64,000 bases of DNA, from NCBI RefSeq assembly GCF_000317245.1, contig NZ_AJLJ01000375.1, forward strand, positions 42,963 through 106,962, read 5' to 3'. How positions within the stretch are numbered: position 1 is the stretch's first letter; the number at the start of each line of letters is the position of its first letter. Both the position numbers and the translations under genes were made by a program. Positions 35,126 through 44,135 of the stretch are shown one piece after another. The notes beneath the pieces were generated by a model. It saw only the letters and a program-made list of their open reading frames with translations. It did not search any database and was not told the DNA's origin. The stretch is from Fischerella muscicola SAG 1427-1 = PCC 73103. GTDB taxonomy: Bacteria; Cyanobacteriota; Cyanobacteriia; Cyanobacteriales; Nostocaceae.

Positions 35126-35965
35126 TTAATCCTCCCCCTGACAAAGCTGCTTGCATAAGTAAAGCACTGCTTGTAAATACTCATCATTAGCTACTTCGGC
35201 TACGTTATTATGTCCAGCATCAGCAACCAGAAGCAACCTTTTTGGTTCAGGAGCAGCAGCATATAATTTTTCACTCATGAAAGCAGGGATAGTGATATCA
35301 CTGATCCCATGAATGAATAAAACAGGCATTTTTAACTGAGGTACTTTTTGGATTGATTCAAATCGCTGTGTCAATATTAAGCCGACAGGAAACATCCGAA
35401 AAATGTTCCGGTAAGCCACCACTTGGCGAATTGAGGTAAAAGAGCTTTCTACAATCAACCCAGCTGCATCTGGCTGTTTAATAGCTAGATCAATAGCGAT
35501 CGCACCTCCTAAAGAATGACCGTAGATAAAAATTTGACTGGGTGCAATCTTTTGCTGATGTACTAAATAATTCCAAGCGATCGCAGCATCTTCACACACT
35601 CGCCTTTCATTGGGAAAACGACCTCGACTGTTACCATAACCTCGGTAGTCAATTAATAATACCGAAAATCCTAGTTGATAAAATCTACTGGCATTAGTAA
35701 TATTGGCGCCAATATTTATACCATTCCCATGTAGATAAAGTAAAACTTTCTCACTTGATTGATTTGCTCTCAGCCACCAACCGTGAATATATTCCACCTG
35801 ATGCGATTGAATTTGTATAGGTATCCAAACTTCTTCGTAAGGTAATTTTAAAAACGTTGGTGTTGTTTCAATCATAGAAGATGGAAAAAAGATAAACCGT
35901 GTTTGTTGTAAAAAAGAAGTATACATACAGCACAGTAGGCAAGTACTGTAAGGATTCCAACCCAA
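35126..35965 (-). CDS. Alpha/beta hydrolase, BEM46-like
   Basis: A 279-residue hydrolase. The oxyanion region is LLYLHGNGINIGAN, the nucleophile elbow GHSLGG (Ser about 150), the acid lies in FIHGISDITIP and the histidine in ADAGHNNVAE. A short hydrophobic, Cys-rich N-terminus (10-30) could anchor it to the membrane; internal starts are possible. Bem46-like enzymes have unknown natural substrates, often thought to be esters or lipids. It stands between two RodZ-like genes. Confidence 0.87.
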   Translation of the reverse strand: MGWNPYSTCLLCCMYTSFLQQTRFIFFPSSMIETTPTFLKLPYEEVWIPIQIQSHQVEYIHGWWLRANQSSEKVLLYLHGNGINIGANITNASRFYQLGFSVLLIDYRGYGNSRGRFPNERRVCEDAAIAWNYLVHQQKIAPSQIFIYGHSLGGAIAIDLAIKQPDAAGLIVESSFTSIRQVVAYRNIFRMFPVGLILTQRFESIQKVPQLKMPVLFIHGISDITIPAFMSEKLYAAAPEPKRLLLVADAGHNNVAEVANDEYLQAVLYLCKQLCQGED

Positions 35966-36155
35966 AATAAGATATTGGTGAACAATTGTATTTTATGTTG
36001 CAGCTTAATCTGTTAAATGCCAGTATTTATGTGTACAATATAATCGCAAAAGCTTGTAAATTTAGTATTTGCCAATTAACATTGTTTATCAAAAAAATTA
36101 TGATTTAAAAGTTTAATAAATAAAGAATAGTAGATTATTCAGTAGATTTTGGGAG

Positions 36156-37160
36156 ATGACAGTGACGTCCTTTAATGAGGCTCAACAAGGGCAGCTCAAG
36201 GAAATCGGAGCATATTTACGACAGATACGCGAAGAGAAATCCGTGCGTATAGAACAAATAACTGCTCAAACCCTGATCAGACAAGCGTTTCTAGAAGCAT
36301 TGGAAGAAGGCCGATATGAAGACTTACCAGAGCCAATTTTTGTACAAGGGTTTATCCGACGCTACGGTGACGCATTAGGACTTGATGGTGTAGCATTAGC
36401 CAAAAATTTTGCAATTAACTTTTTCCTGCTCGATTCTGGTAATGATGGTAAGAAATCACAGAAAAGCTCAAGTATACATATACCTCTTGCTGTTCCTTAT
36501 GTAGTATTATTAACAATTGCTTCTTTTATATTGTTTTTTCGTCTTAATCCCAAAGGTCCAGCAGATTCTGTTGCTCAAGATCAAAAATCCAAAGCTTCCC
36601 CACAAACAACAGTATCTACAACTGTAGCTGCGTCACCAACATTGTCTCCATTTACCACACCAACAACTACAACTCCATCACCTAGTGCATCCCTAGCTGC
36701 GTCACCAACAGCTGCGTCACCAACATTGTCTCCATTTACCACACCAACAACTACAACTCCATCACCTAGTGCATCCCTAGCTGCGTCACCAACAGCTGCG
36801 TCACCAACATTATCCCCATTTACCACACCAACAACTACAACTACAACTCCCTTACCAGAAACATCTCCTTCCACCCCAGTAGAATCTCCAGTTGAAGTGA
36901 CACTAGAACTGCAAGGGGAATCATGGGTACGAGTTAAAGCAGATGGTAAAACTATGTTTGTGGGGACTTTAAAGAAGGGAGATCGAAAAACTTGGACAGC
37001 TAACAAGCAATTGACTGTACGCTCTGGAAATGCAGGTGCAGTCTTGGTTTCCGCTAACAAAAGTGAGCAAAAACCGCTTGGAGACATAGGAAAGATCAAG
37101 ACAGTAACTTTTACTCCTGAAACTGTCAATGCTCAAGAGTCAATAGTCAATAGTCAATAG
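36156..37160 (+). CDS. RodZ-like protein with HTH_25, TM, Thr/Ser/Pro linker and DUF4115
   Basis: A 334-residue protein. HTH_25 domain at about 14-85 (LKEIGAYLRQIREEKSVRIEQI; LPEPIFVQGFIRRYGDALGLDG), one membrane helix at about 108-127, then a Thr/Ser/Pro-rich linker (about 145-245) built from two and a half 28-residue repeats, and a DUF4115 domain at about 248-320 (ESWVRVKADGK, LTVRSGNAGAVLVS). This is the RodZ domain order, where the outer domain would face the periplasm and the HTH would touch MreB. The C-terminal residues and stop are encoded by TCAATAG heptamers. Confidence 0.88.
   Translation: MTVTSFNEAQQGQLKEIGAYLRQIREEKSVRIEQITAQTLIRQAFLEALEEGRYEDLPEPIFVQGFIRRYGDALGLDGVALAKNFAINFFLLDSGNDGKKSQKSSSIHIPLAVPYVVLLTIASFILFFRLNPKGPADSVAQDQKSKASPQTTVSTTVAASPTLSPFTTPTTTTPSPSASLAASPTAASPTLSPFTTPTTTTPSPSASLAASPTAASPTLSPFTTPTTTTTTPLPETSPSTPVESPVEVTLELQGESWVRVKADGKTMFVGTLKKGDRKTWTANKQLTVRSGNAGAVLVSANKSEQKPLGDIGKIKTVTFTPETVNAQESIVNSQ
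36627..36846. repeat. 84-bp in-frame repeat in the RodZ-like linker
   Basis: Units begin at 36627, 36711 and 36795 (84-bp period, the last partial) and encode Thr/Ser/Pro-rich 28-residue repeats. The near-identity of the first two units at DNA level indicates recent duplication and probable length variation between strains. Confidence 0.9.
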
Positions 37161-37277
37161 TCATTCGATTTTGGATTTTGGATTGACTCCACTCATGAAA
37201 TCTGATTGCTCTGTACCATCAAATAAGTATCGGTCAACAGTTTTTGACCATTGACCATTGACCATTGACCATTGACA
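37137..37277. repeat. TCAATAG and GACCATT heptamer repeats
   Basis: TCAATAG units at 37140-37146, 37147-37153 and 37154-37160 cover the stop codon of the RodZ-like gene; ACCATTG units occur at 37248-37276 before the gatA 3' end. Confidence 0.8.
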
Positions 37278-37281
37278 AAAA

Positions 37282-38739
37282 CTATACTTGTGGCATACGC
37301 AAATGCCACTGAGTAGATTGTTCATAAGCATAAGCCACTTGAAACAATTGGTCTTCTCGTAAAGGCTTACCAATTAACTGTAAACCAATCGGTAGTCCAC
37401 TGTCATCAAAACCGCAGGGTACACTTATACCTGGTAGACCTGCTAGATTTACGGGAATAGTCATCAAGTCAACTAAGTACATACTTAGAGGATCAGCAGT
37501 TTTTTCCCCTGCTTTGAATGCTGTGCTGGGAGCTGTGGGACAGGCTAAAACATCAACATGTTCAAAAGCTCTTTCAAAGTCTTCCTTAATTAGGGTGCGT
37601 ACCTTTTGTGCTTTCAAATAATAAGCATCATAATATCCTGCTGAAAGAGCGTAGGTTCCCAACATAATCCGGCGTTTGACTTCTGTACCGAAACCGCTTG
37701 CACGAGTACGGGTGTACATCTCAATCAAGTTTTCCACTTCATCAGCACGATAACCGTATTTAACGCCATCATAACGAGCTAAGTTTGCTGAAGCTTCCGA
37801 AGGAGCAATAATGTAGTAGCTAGGCAAACCATAACGGAAGCGGGGACAGGAAACAATATGAATTTCTGCACCCAAGTTTTGCAGTTGAGCAAGTGCTATG
37901 TTAATAGCCTCTTCAACTTGCGAATCTAGACCTTCACCAAAGGTTTCTTTGATCACACCAATTTTGAGTTGTCCTTTCGGTTTGAGTTCTGGCTGTAAAC
38001 TTGCGGCGTAGTCGGGAATAGGAACTTTTAAGCTAGTAGAATCTTTCGGGTCGTGACCCGCGATCGCTTGTAACAATGTTGCTGCATCTTCCACAGAACG
38101 AGCAAAAGGGCCAATTTGATCCAAAGATGAAGCAAACGCGACTAAACCATAACGTGAAACTAGTCCGTAGGTTGGTTTCATCCCCACCACACCACAGAAA
38201 GAAGCAGGTTGACGAATCGAACCCCCAGTATCAGAACCTAGAGAAACAGTACATTCTCCTGCTGCTACCGCGGCCGCCGAACCACCAGATGAACCACCCG
38301 GAACTCTCGATAAATCCCAAGGGTTCGCAGTCAAACCATAGGCTGAAGTTTCTGTGGAACCACCCATAGCAAACTCATCCAAATTGGTTTTACCCACCAT
38401 CACAGCACCAGCTGCTGCTAACTTTTGTGTTACCGTTGCCTCATAGGGCGGCACAAAGTTTTCTAAAATCCGGGAAGCACAAGTAGTGGTAATTCCCTTT
38501 GTACATATGTTGTCTTTAATGCCGATGGGAATGCCTGCCAATAACCCAATTTCTTCACCTGCGGCGATTTTAGCATCCACCGCTCGCGCTTGCTCTAATG
38601 CCCGTTCGGCAGTTACGCACAAAAAACTGTGTAATTTTGGCTCTAGTGTTTGAATGCGGTCTAAAGCTTCCTGAGTAATTTCTACGGCAGAACGTTCTTT
38701 TTTTACTAGCTGTTTGTGCAACTCGCGGATGGATGCCAT
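37282..38739 (-). CDS. gatA: Glutamyl-tRNA(Gln) amidotransferase subunit A
   Basis: A 485-residue amidase-signature enzyme that releases ammonia from glutamine for transamidation of Glu-tRNA(Gln) with GatB and GatC. The Ser-cisSer-Lys triad is readable as Lys75 (GIPIGIKDN), Ser150 and Ser174 (GGSSGGSAAA and SDTGGSIRQPA), matching the known K79/S154/S178 spacing. Length and ending are normal. gatB and gatC are not in the window. It is divergent from dnaE-C. Confidence 0.96.
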   Translation of the reverse strand: MASIRELHKQLVKKERSAVEITQEALDRIQTLEPKLHSFLCVTAERALEQARAVDAKIAAGEEIGLLAGIPIGIKDNICTKGITTTCASRILENFVPPYEATVTQKLAAAGAVMVGKTNLDEFAMGGSTETSAYGLTANPWDLSRVPGGSSGGSAAAVAAGECTVSLGSDTGGSIRQPASFCGVVGMKPTYGLVSRYGLVAFASSLDQIGPFARSVEDAATLLQAIAGHDPKDSTSLKVPIPDYAASLQPELKPKGQLKIGVIKETFGEGLDSQVEEAINIALAQLQNLGAEIHIVSCPRFRYGLPSYYIIAPSEASANLARYDGVKYGYRADEVENLIEMYTRTRASGFGTEVKRRIMLGTYALSAGYYDAYYLKAQKVRTLIKEDFERAFEHVDVLACPTAPSTAFKAGEKTADPLSMYLVDLMTIPVNLAGLPGISVPCGFDDSGLPIGLQLIGKPLREDQLFQVAYAYEQSTQWHLRMPQV

Positions 38740-38918
38740 GATTGCTTCCTTAATGACTCAAATCATTGATTTTAGTACAGTTTGACAATTTCTGCTCAGG
38801 GAATTGGCGATTGGGCTTCCCTATGCCCTCACATTCTTAATTAGATTAATATGTATTCAATACTGAACAATTTTATAGAATTAACTAATTCTTAAGACTT
38901 AAATATATTAGAGAACTT

Positions 38919-40274
38919 ATGGTTAAAATTGTAACGCGCAAATTTTTGGGTATACAGAACGTATATGACATTGGAGTAGAGCAAAACCATAATTTTGTGA
39001 TTAAAAATGGTTTGGTGGCTTCCAATTGTTTCAATAAATCCCATTCTACAGCTTACGGTTATGTAACTTATCAAACTGCGTATTTAAAGGCTAATTATCC
39101 TTTAGAGTATATGGCAGCACTGTTAACAGCTAACAGTGACGATACAGATAAGGTGCAGAAATATATTGCTACCTGTACAAATATGGGTATTCAGATCGAT
39201 CCACCCGATATTAATCGTTCTGGAATCGATTTTACCCCTTTGGACGGGAAAGTTTTGTTTGGATTGTCGGCAGTGCGGAATGTCGGACAAAATGCGATCG
39301 CTGCTATTTTGGAAGCGAGAGAATCCAAAGGTGAGTTTAAGTCTTTATCTGATTTTTGCGATCGCGTTGATTTGGGTACTGTGAACCGTCGCACTTTAGA
39401 ATCACTAATTTATTGTGGAGCTTTTGACAAAATTGAATCCAATCGTAATCAATTACTTCATGATTTGCCTTTAGTTTACGACTGGGCCCAATCCCGCGCC
39501 AAAGATAGAGCGACAGGCCAAGGTAATCTCTTCGATTTATTAGGCGGTGGATTTGCTAGCAATAGTAATAAAAATAATATCCAAAATAGTTTTGATAGCG
39601 CTCCCAAAGCTAAACCTGTTCCTGATTTACCTCCCCAAGAAAAGTTACGCAAAGAGAAAGAATTATTAGGTTTTTACGTATCAGATCATCCGCTTAAATC
39701 TGTACGCAGTTCAGCACGAGTCCTCGCACCAATTAATCTTTCTCAATTAGCTGAACAAAAAGAAGAATCAATTCTATGTGCAGTAGTAATGCTCAATAAT
39801 GTCAAAAAAGTCATCACCAAAAAAGGTGATCCCATGGCAATATTGCAAATAGAAGATTTAACTTCCCAATCAGAAGCAGTCGCATTTCCTAAAACCTACG
39901 AACGCATTAATTCACTTCTGCAAGTTGATTCCAGATTAATAATTTGGGGTAAAGTAGACCGACGAGATGACCAAACTCAATTTATTGTTGAAGATGCAGA
40001 AGCTGTAGAAACAGTACAAATGGTGATGGTAGAGTTAAATGCTCAACAGGCAGCTACTATTGAAGAACAGCATCGTTTACGAACTATTCTGCAAGAGCAT
40101 TCTGGGGATAAAGAAAAAGCCAAAGTACCGGTGATTGGAATTGTTCAAGCTGAAAATTCTCGTCATCTCGTCCGTTTCGGACGTCAATTTTGGGTACAAG
40201 ATTCTCGAAGTGCTGTTTTGGCTTTACAAAATGCTCGCTTCTCTGCTCATGCACAGTTACTTACTAATACATAG
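38919..40274 (+). CDS. dnaE-C: DNA polymerase III alpha subunit, C-terminal part with DnaE C-intein
   Basis: A 451-residue product made of two pieces. Residues 1-36 are the C-terminal half of the split DnaE intein (MVKIVTRKFLGIQ ... HNFVIKNGLVASN), ending in the splice Asn; residue 37 is the Cys+1 of the C-extein, followed by FNKSHSTAYGYVTYQTAYLK. The extein gives the C-terminal part of the polymerase, including the finger end, the HhH region (GTVNRRTLESLIYCGAFD) and an OB-fold (MLNNVKKVITKKGDP). Trans-splicing with the N-half, encoded elsewhere, yields the full enzyme. ATG at 38919 is the standard C-intein start. Confidence 0.97.
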   Translation: MVKIVTRKFLGIQNVYDIGVEQNHNFVIKNGLVASNCFNKSHSTAYGYVTYQTAYLKANYPLEYMAALLTANSDDTDKVQKYIATCTNMGIQIDPPDINRSGIDFTPLDGKVLFGLSAVRNVGQNAIAAILEARESKGEFKSLSDFCDRVDLGTVNRRTLESLIYCGAFDKIESNRNQLLHDLPLVYDWAQSRAKDRATGQGNLFDLLGGGFASNSNKNNIQNSFDSAPKAKPVPDLPPQEKLRKEKELLGFYVSDHPLKSVRSSARVLAPINLSQLAEQKEESILCAVVMLNNVKKVITKKGDPMAILQIEDLTSQSEAVAFPKTYERINSLLQVDSRLIIWGKVDRRDDQTQFIVEDAEAVETVQMVMVELNAQQAATIEEQHRLRTILQEHSGDKEKAKVPVIGIVQAENSRHLVRFGRQFWVQDSRSAVLALQNARFSAHAQLLTNT

Positions 40275-40460
40275 ATATCCTGGTAACAAAAAAGTTATCT
40301 ATAATCTTTTTTTTCAAATAACAATATTTTCTGTTAAAACATCTCCATGGAAAATTAAGAACAATAATGCTTATTTTAATTTTATAAGTATAAAGCCGTA
40401 GAACTTAGAAAATATAAAGTTTTTTTCGTTACTTCTGCGGATGATGCTCTCCTGGTAAAA

Positions 40461-41072
40461 ATGGTATCTTTTGATGCCATGAGAATAAATGCAGCAACCA
40501 GGGTAAGGAGCAAATACTTGGTAACGGCAAATGCGATAGGTCACTTTGTTGCATATTGCAAAAAAATTCAACCCCAATCTCAAGAAGAAATTAAAAAATT
40601 TTTTGAAGGGGTTGTTGGATTTCCTTATGATAAGGAACTCCTATTGCAAGCATATTTATTTTTAAATATCAACAAATTATTTCCGACCTGCGCTGAACTG
40701 CTGTTATTTGAAAAGTCTCCTATTGCCGACTATACAGATTTAGGTAAATGTGATTTTGTCTACCTTACTTCTCAAAATAAATTGTTTTTAATTGAGACAA
40801 AATTTATTGATACGGAAGCAACAGGAGCAACCGAAAGAAAAAGAAGAAACAAACATAGGAACAAAGTATTTGAGCAGGTTATTACTTTAAAACACCGATT
40901 CAGTGAGTATTGGAATATTAAATTGGAGGAATTAGAATGTGGTGTTTTTACAACTGATGCAGAAATTGATTGGAGAGGAAATGACGTAAATGTCATCACT
41001 AAATCAGTGCCGATTAATGAACTTAAACACTGGCGAAAGCACTATAACGTACAAAGTGAATTAATGAAATAA
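40461..41072 (+). CDS. Hypothetical protein with PD-(D/E)XK nuclease-like motif
   Basis: A 203-residue protein of no family I recognise. The segment CDFVYLTSQNKLFLIETKF places Asp98, Glu112 and Lys114 in the D-x13-ExK pattern of PD-(D/E)XK nucleases, on what look like two beta strands; Gln139 in the following helix (FEQVITLKHRF) fits the helix of the fold. A basic stretch (RKRRNKHRNK) lies at 126-135. It may be a solitary nuclease, a remnant of a restriction or defence system, or a non-catalytic member. It is preceded by AT-rich DNA and followed by DUF6464. ATG at 40479 is an alternative start. Confidence 0.6.
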   Translation: MVSFDAMRINAATRVRSKYLVTANAIGHFVAYCKKIQPQSQEEIKKFFEGVVGFPYDKELLLQAYLFLNINKLFPTCAELLLFEKSPIADYTDLGKCDFVYLTSQNKLFLIETKFIDTEATGATERKRRNKHRNKVFEQVITLKHRFSEYWNIKLEELECGVFTTDAEIDWRGNDVNVITKSVPINELKHWRKHYNVQSELMK

Positions 41073-41204
41073 GATAATAAAAGATAATAAGGTAAAGGTT
41101 AAATATATTTCTTCTTTAGCTCTTACCCTTTTCCTTTTACCTCTTTCTCAACTATGAATATGTAACACTAGAGAAGAAAAGCGCACACAAGAGGTATAAA
41201 GAAG

Positions 41205-41522
41205 GTGTTTAGAATACTTTTGGTGATTGCCATTGGTTTCTTACCATCGTTACTTTCCCTGTGGTTAATGCGTAAAACCCAGGCGAGGATGCGATCGCAC
41301 CTTAGACGCGTGGCGAGAAATTTTCCCAGAGAAGCAATATCAATAAACACTAGACCAGATCCAAGCGATCGCTACTACCTGGAAGGAGTAGGTTATCTCA
41401 TTGGTGATGTCAGCTGTCGGTATAATGCTCGTTCTGGTTACTTACGCTGTGCTGTCAATCCTAGTGGACCCTGTGAAGGTTGCCGTTACTATGAAGCTAA
41501 AGAATTCACTAATAAATTATGA
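41205..41522 (+). CDS. DUF6464 family protein
   Basis: A 105-residue protein starting with GTG at 41205. One N-terminal hydrophobic segment (about 3-20) is followed by basic residues, then the conserved C-terminal part YLEGVGYLIGDVSCRYNARSGYLRCAVNPSGPCEGCRYYE (quoted in pieces: GDVSCRYNARS; CAVNPSGPCEGC). The four cysteines could bind a metal. I recognise this as DUF6464, common in cyanobacteria; function unknown. Confidence 0.8.
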   Translation: MFRILLVIAIGFLPSLLSLWLMRKTQARMRSHLRRVARNFPREAISINTRPDPSDRYYLEGVGYLIGDVSCRYNARSGYLRCAVNPSGPCEGCRYYEAKEFTNKL

Positions 41523-41563
41523 CAATCTATTGTTAGAGTACTCGTGATCAATCTCAAACATCC

Positions 41564-42226
41564 CTAACAATTCCAACGCCTCTGCGCCGTCCAGTGGCGA
41601 TCGCTTGATTGATAAACCTCTACTGCTTGCAAACCTACCTCAGCAAGTAAATCTTTCACTTCATCTATAGTTAAAGCAGCGTGCAGAGAATCACGAAATA
41701 ATTTTTTTTGATGTACGTTGTATTCAGTACCAATACTGTCAACTAAAGCATTCATTGTTGCTTTGTCGCACGGTCGAAATAAATCCCGAATAAAAATTCC
41801 ACCGTTGGGTTTCAATACACGCTTGAGTTCTCGGAATAAAGATAAAGGATCTGGTAAATGGTGAACAAGACTATTTGATACAACTATATCAAACTGCTCA
41901 TCTGCGTAAGGCATATGTTTAACATCTACCAATTCCAAACGAATTTGGTTTTGCAAACCAGCTTCTTGAACATGAGAAGAAGCAATTTTTAGCATACTTG
42001 CAGCTAAATCAATCGCAACAACTTGCCAATTAGGCCGCATTTGACACATTAATATCGGAATTCGAGCCGTACCAGTACCAGCATCCAATACCACAGCTTG
42101 TTCTGAAGACCCCAAAGCGATCGCTTCTTGAGCAAAAGCACTATTTACCTCAGTAAAGTCCATTGCATCATACTCAATAGCTTCTTCGGCGCTATCCATA
42201 ACTTCTGGTTCTAATACTCTTTCCAT
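41564..42226 (-). CDS. Class I SAM-dependent methyltransferase
   Basis: A 220-residue Rossmann-type methyltransferase. Motif I is VVLDAGTGTARIP (about 45-57), motif II ends in AIDLAASML, and motif IV/V is FDIVVSNSLVHHLPDP, followed by ELKRVLKPNGGIFIRDL. This is a Methyltransf_11/UbiE-like pattern; the substrate, small molecule or lipid, cannot be told. The gene is divergent from lepB with repeats in between. Confidence 0.88.
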   Translation of the reverse strand: MERVLEPEVMDSAEEAIEYDAMDFTEVNSAFAQEAIALGSSEQAVVLDAGTGTARIPILMCQMRPNWQVVAIDLAASMLKIASSHVQEAGLQNQIRLELVDVKHMPYADEQFDIVVSNSLVHHLPDPLSLFRELKRVLKPNGGIFIRDLFRPCDKATMNALVDSIGTEYNVHQKKLFRDSLHAALTIDEVKDLLAEVGLQAVEVYQSSDRHWTAQRRWNC

Positions 42227-42241
42227 ATTTAGTTGATTATT

Positions 42242-42304
42242 TCTCCCTTGTCTCCCTTGTCTCCCTTGTCTTCCTTGTCCTCCTTGTCCCCCTTGCCTTG
42301 TCCC
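42242..42304. repeat. CTCCCTTGT tandem repeats
   Basis: Seven imperfect 9-bp units of the form CTCCCTTGT lie between the methyltransferase gene and lepB, matching the units at 8722-8774. Confidence 0.8.
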
Positions 42305-42407
42305 CGTTTTCCAGATAGAGTCCCCGCAGGATTGTCAATAAAAGATATATTTAGCGTCAAGATAAGTAAAGTGTTCGTCTAATTTTGGAACCAAATAGTT
42401 AACTTCT

Positions 42408-42980
42408 ATGACCCCTCAAAAAAGTAATACACAAGACGCTTCTGCGTCGTCAGGAGTATGGCGCAGTGTGCGGGAAAATTTGGGTTTGATTGCTATAGCC
42501 TTAGTTTTGGCATTTTTGATCAGGACTTTTATTGCTGAACCTCGCTACATTCCCTCAGATTCAATGGTGCCTACTCTACATACAGGCGATCGCTTAGTGG
42601 TAGAAAAAATTTCTTACTCTTTTCACCCTCCACACTTGGGCGACATTATTGTTTTTCAGCCTCCCACAACACTACAACAAAGAGGATACCCAAAAGATCA
42701 AGCTTTCATTAAGCGTGTAATTGGTGAACCAGGTCAAACAGTGGCAATTACAGGTGGCAAGGTTTACATTAATGGAAAACCCCTACAAGAAGATTATATT
42801 GCCGAACCACCAATCCAGCCATTTACACAAGTGCAAGTCCCAGATGATGAATTTTTTGTGATGGGAGATAATCGCAATGATAGTAATGACTCCCGTTACT
42901 GGGGCTTTTTGCCCAGAAAAAATATTATTGGTCGAGCGGTTTTTCGCTTCTGGCCATTTGACCGCCTTGGATTAGTTTAA
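42408..42980 (+). CDS. lepB: Signal peptidase I
   Basis: A 190-residue membrane peptidase that cleaves signal peptides at the outer face of the cytoplasmic or thylakoid membrane. One N-terminal helix (about 25-42), then the catalytic Ser52 in IPSDSMVPTL and Lys102 in AFIKRVIGEPG, and GDNRNDSNDSRYWGF near the end. This Ser/Lys arrangement and the length are typical of cyanobacterial LepB. Monocistronic. Confidence 0.95.
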   Translation: MTPQKSNTQDASASSGVWRSVRENLGLIAIALVLAFLIRTFIAEPRYIPSDSMVPTLHTGDRLVVEKISYSFHPPHLGDIIVFQPPTTLQQRGYPKDQAFIKRVIGEPGQTVAITGGKVYINGKPLQEDYIAEPPIQPFTQVQVPDDEFFVMGDNRNDSNDSRYWGFLPRKNIIGRAVFRFWPFDRLGLV

Positions 42981-42981
42981 G

Positions 42982-43120
42982 GGCATGGGGCATCAGGCAT
43001 GGGGATCAGGCATGGGGCATTGGGCATCGGACATTGGGCATCGGACATTGGGCATTGGTTATTCTCCGTTGTCTCCGTTGTCTCCGTTGTCTCCCTGCTA
43101 CCTTGTCCCTTGTCCCCGCT
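42982..43120. repeat. GGGCATT/GGCATCG and CTCCGTTGT repeats
   Basis: Tandem short units (GGCATGGGGCAT type, then ACATTGGGCATCGG, then four CTCCGTTGT) fill the space between the convergent lepB and helix-hairpin-helix genes. Confidence 0.75.
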
Positions 43121-43127
43121 CCCAAAT

Positions 43128-43670
43128 CTAAAACCTGAGATAATACATCAGCTGGGCAAGGATATCACCAGAGAGATTCAAGCGCCGTTGGAAATCCACC
43201 AAGTTACGATAAGGCCCAGCTGATTGGCGATTTTCAATCATTGCTTGAGCGATGGATAGTTCTATAAATGGTATTTTTACTAAACTCTCAACTGTCGCTG
43301 TATTGGGATTAATTTTATAAGTAATATTATTTACAGAGTCGTCATCATAATAACTAAAATCTAAAATTATCTCTAAAGACTTGAGTCGCTGTACCGATAT
43401 ACTCAAAGCAGCTGCTATATCTTCAAGACAGTAAAATTTGACACCACTATGAGATAGTTCTACAAGCGATCGCGCTTGATGAATAGATAAACCAGGTAGG
43501 CGCAACCAATCATCCACAGTTGCTTGATTAGCGTCTATGCGTATACCTAAAGATACTGCGATCGCGATTTCTTCTGTTGACTGTAATCGGTAGTAAGGAT
43601 CATTCAGCAGTTTAGAACGCAGTTTTTGCAATCTAGGGTTGAGTGGAAATGGCAGCCTATTTGAGTTCAT
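43128..43670 (-). CDS. Helix-hairpin-helix (ComEA-like) protein
   Basis: A 180-residue protein with two HhH motifs: IDANQATVDDWLRLPGLSIHQARSLVEL and NPNTATVESLVKIPFIELSIAQAMIENR (each quoted in name only by its core NQATVDDWLRLPG and NTATVESLVKIP). These resemble ComEA/T2SK-type DNA-binding hairpins. There is no clear signal peptide, so a cytoplasmic DNA-binding role is possible. I start at ATG 43668-43670 (MNSNRLPFPL); the longer frame adds 19 residues encoded by TTAGTGG repeats and is unlikely. Confidence 0.8.
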   Translation of the reverse strand: MNSNRLPFPLNPRLQKLRSKLLNDPYYRLQSTEEIAIAVSLGIRIDANQATVDDWLRLPGLSIHQARSLVELSHSGVKFYCLEDIAAALSISVQRLKSLEIILDFSYYDDDSVNNITYKINPNTATVESLVKIPFIELSIAQAMIENRQSAGPYRNLVDFQRRLNLSGDILAQLMYYLRF

Positions 43671-43679
43671 TTCACTTTT

Positions 43680-43758
43680 CAGGTTAGTGGTTAGTGGTTG
43701 GTTAGTGGTTATACGAACTATCAACAATCAATAAACAACAAACAACCATCAAGCAACA
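43680..43758. repeat. TTAGTGG-type repeats
   Basis: GTTAGTGGTTAGTGG units (43684-43710) followed by ACAATCAAC/AACAAC-type units lie between the HhH and TM2-domain genes. Confidence 0.65.
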
Positions 43759-43760
43759 AC

Positions 43761-44135
43761 TCAAGAAATTTGATCAAGCAAATGACGGCGTTTTTGTTCA
43801 AATTCATATTCAGAAATCAATCCATCTTGACGCAAAGCATCTAACTCACGCAAAGCATCTGCGATCGCTCCGACTTGATTGGCTTCTGAGCGTACAGAAC
43901 GAACTACTGACTTACCTTCATTAAAATTCTGATCAAAAGCTTCTTCGTCTTGAGCTAAATACCATACTCCTTCAATCGCACTTGCTACCTTGGGAATTGG
44001 TGTCCACGACAGCAGCACATACAATATACCCCACAACGGCTGTCCTAAATAAAATTTATGTAAACCAGAAATTGTTAATGTACCAGCAAACGCTAAAATT
44101 GCAGCAACACTCCGGCTTTTTCGCTTAGTCAACAT
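43761..44135 (-). CDS. TM2 domain protein with SHOCT-like C-terminus
   Basis: A 124-residue protein. Two membrane segments (about 8-24 and 31-45) flank the TM2 signature with ISGLHKFYLGQPLWGILY, and the C-terminus (about 93-124) reads ELDALRQDGLISEYEFEQKRRHLL, a SHOCT oligomerisation motif. TM2 proteins are small membrane proteins of unknown precise role. ATG at 44133-44135. Confidence 0.85.
   Translation of the reverse strand: MLTKRKSRSVAAILAFAGTLTISGLHKFYLGQPLWGILYVLLSWTPIPKVASAIEGVWYLAQDEEAFDQNFNEGKSVVRSVRSEANQVGAIADALRELDALRQDGLISEYEFEQKRRHLLDQIS

Noticed and set aside
43671..43727. Longer start of the helix-hairpin-helix protein
   Set aside because: The 19 extra residues are encoded by TTAGTGG repeats; ATG 43670 gives a normal start.
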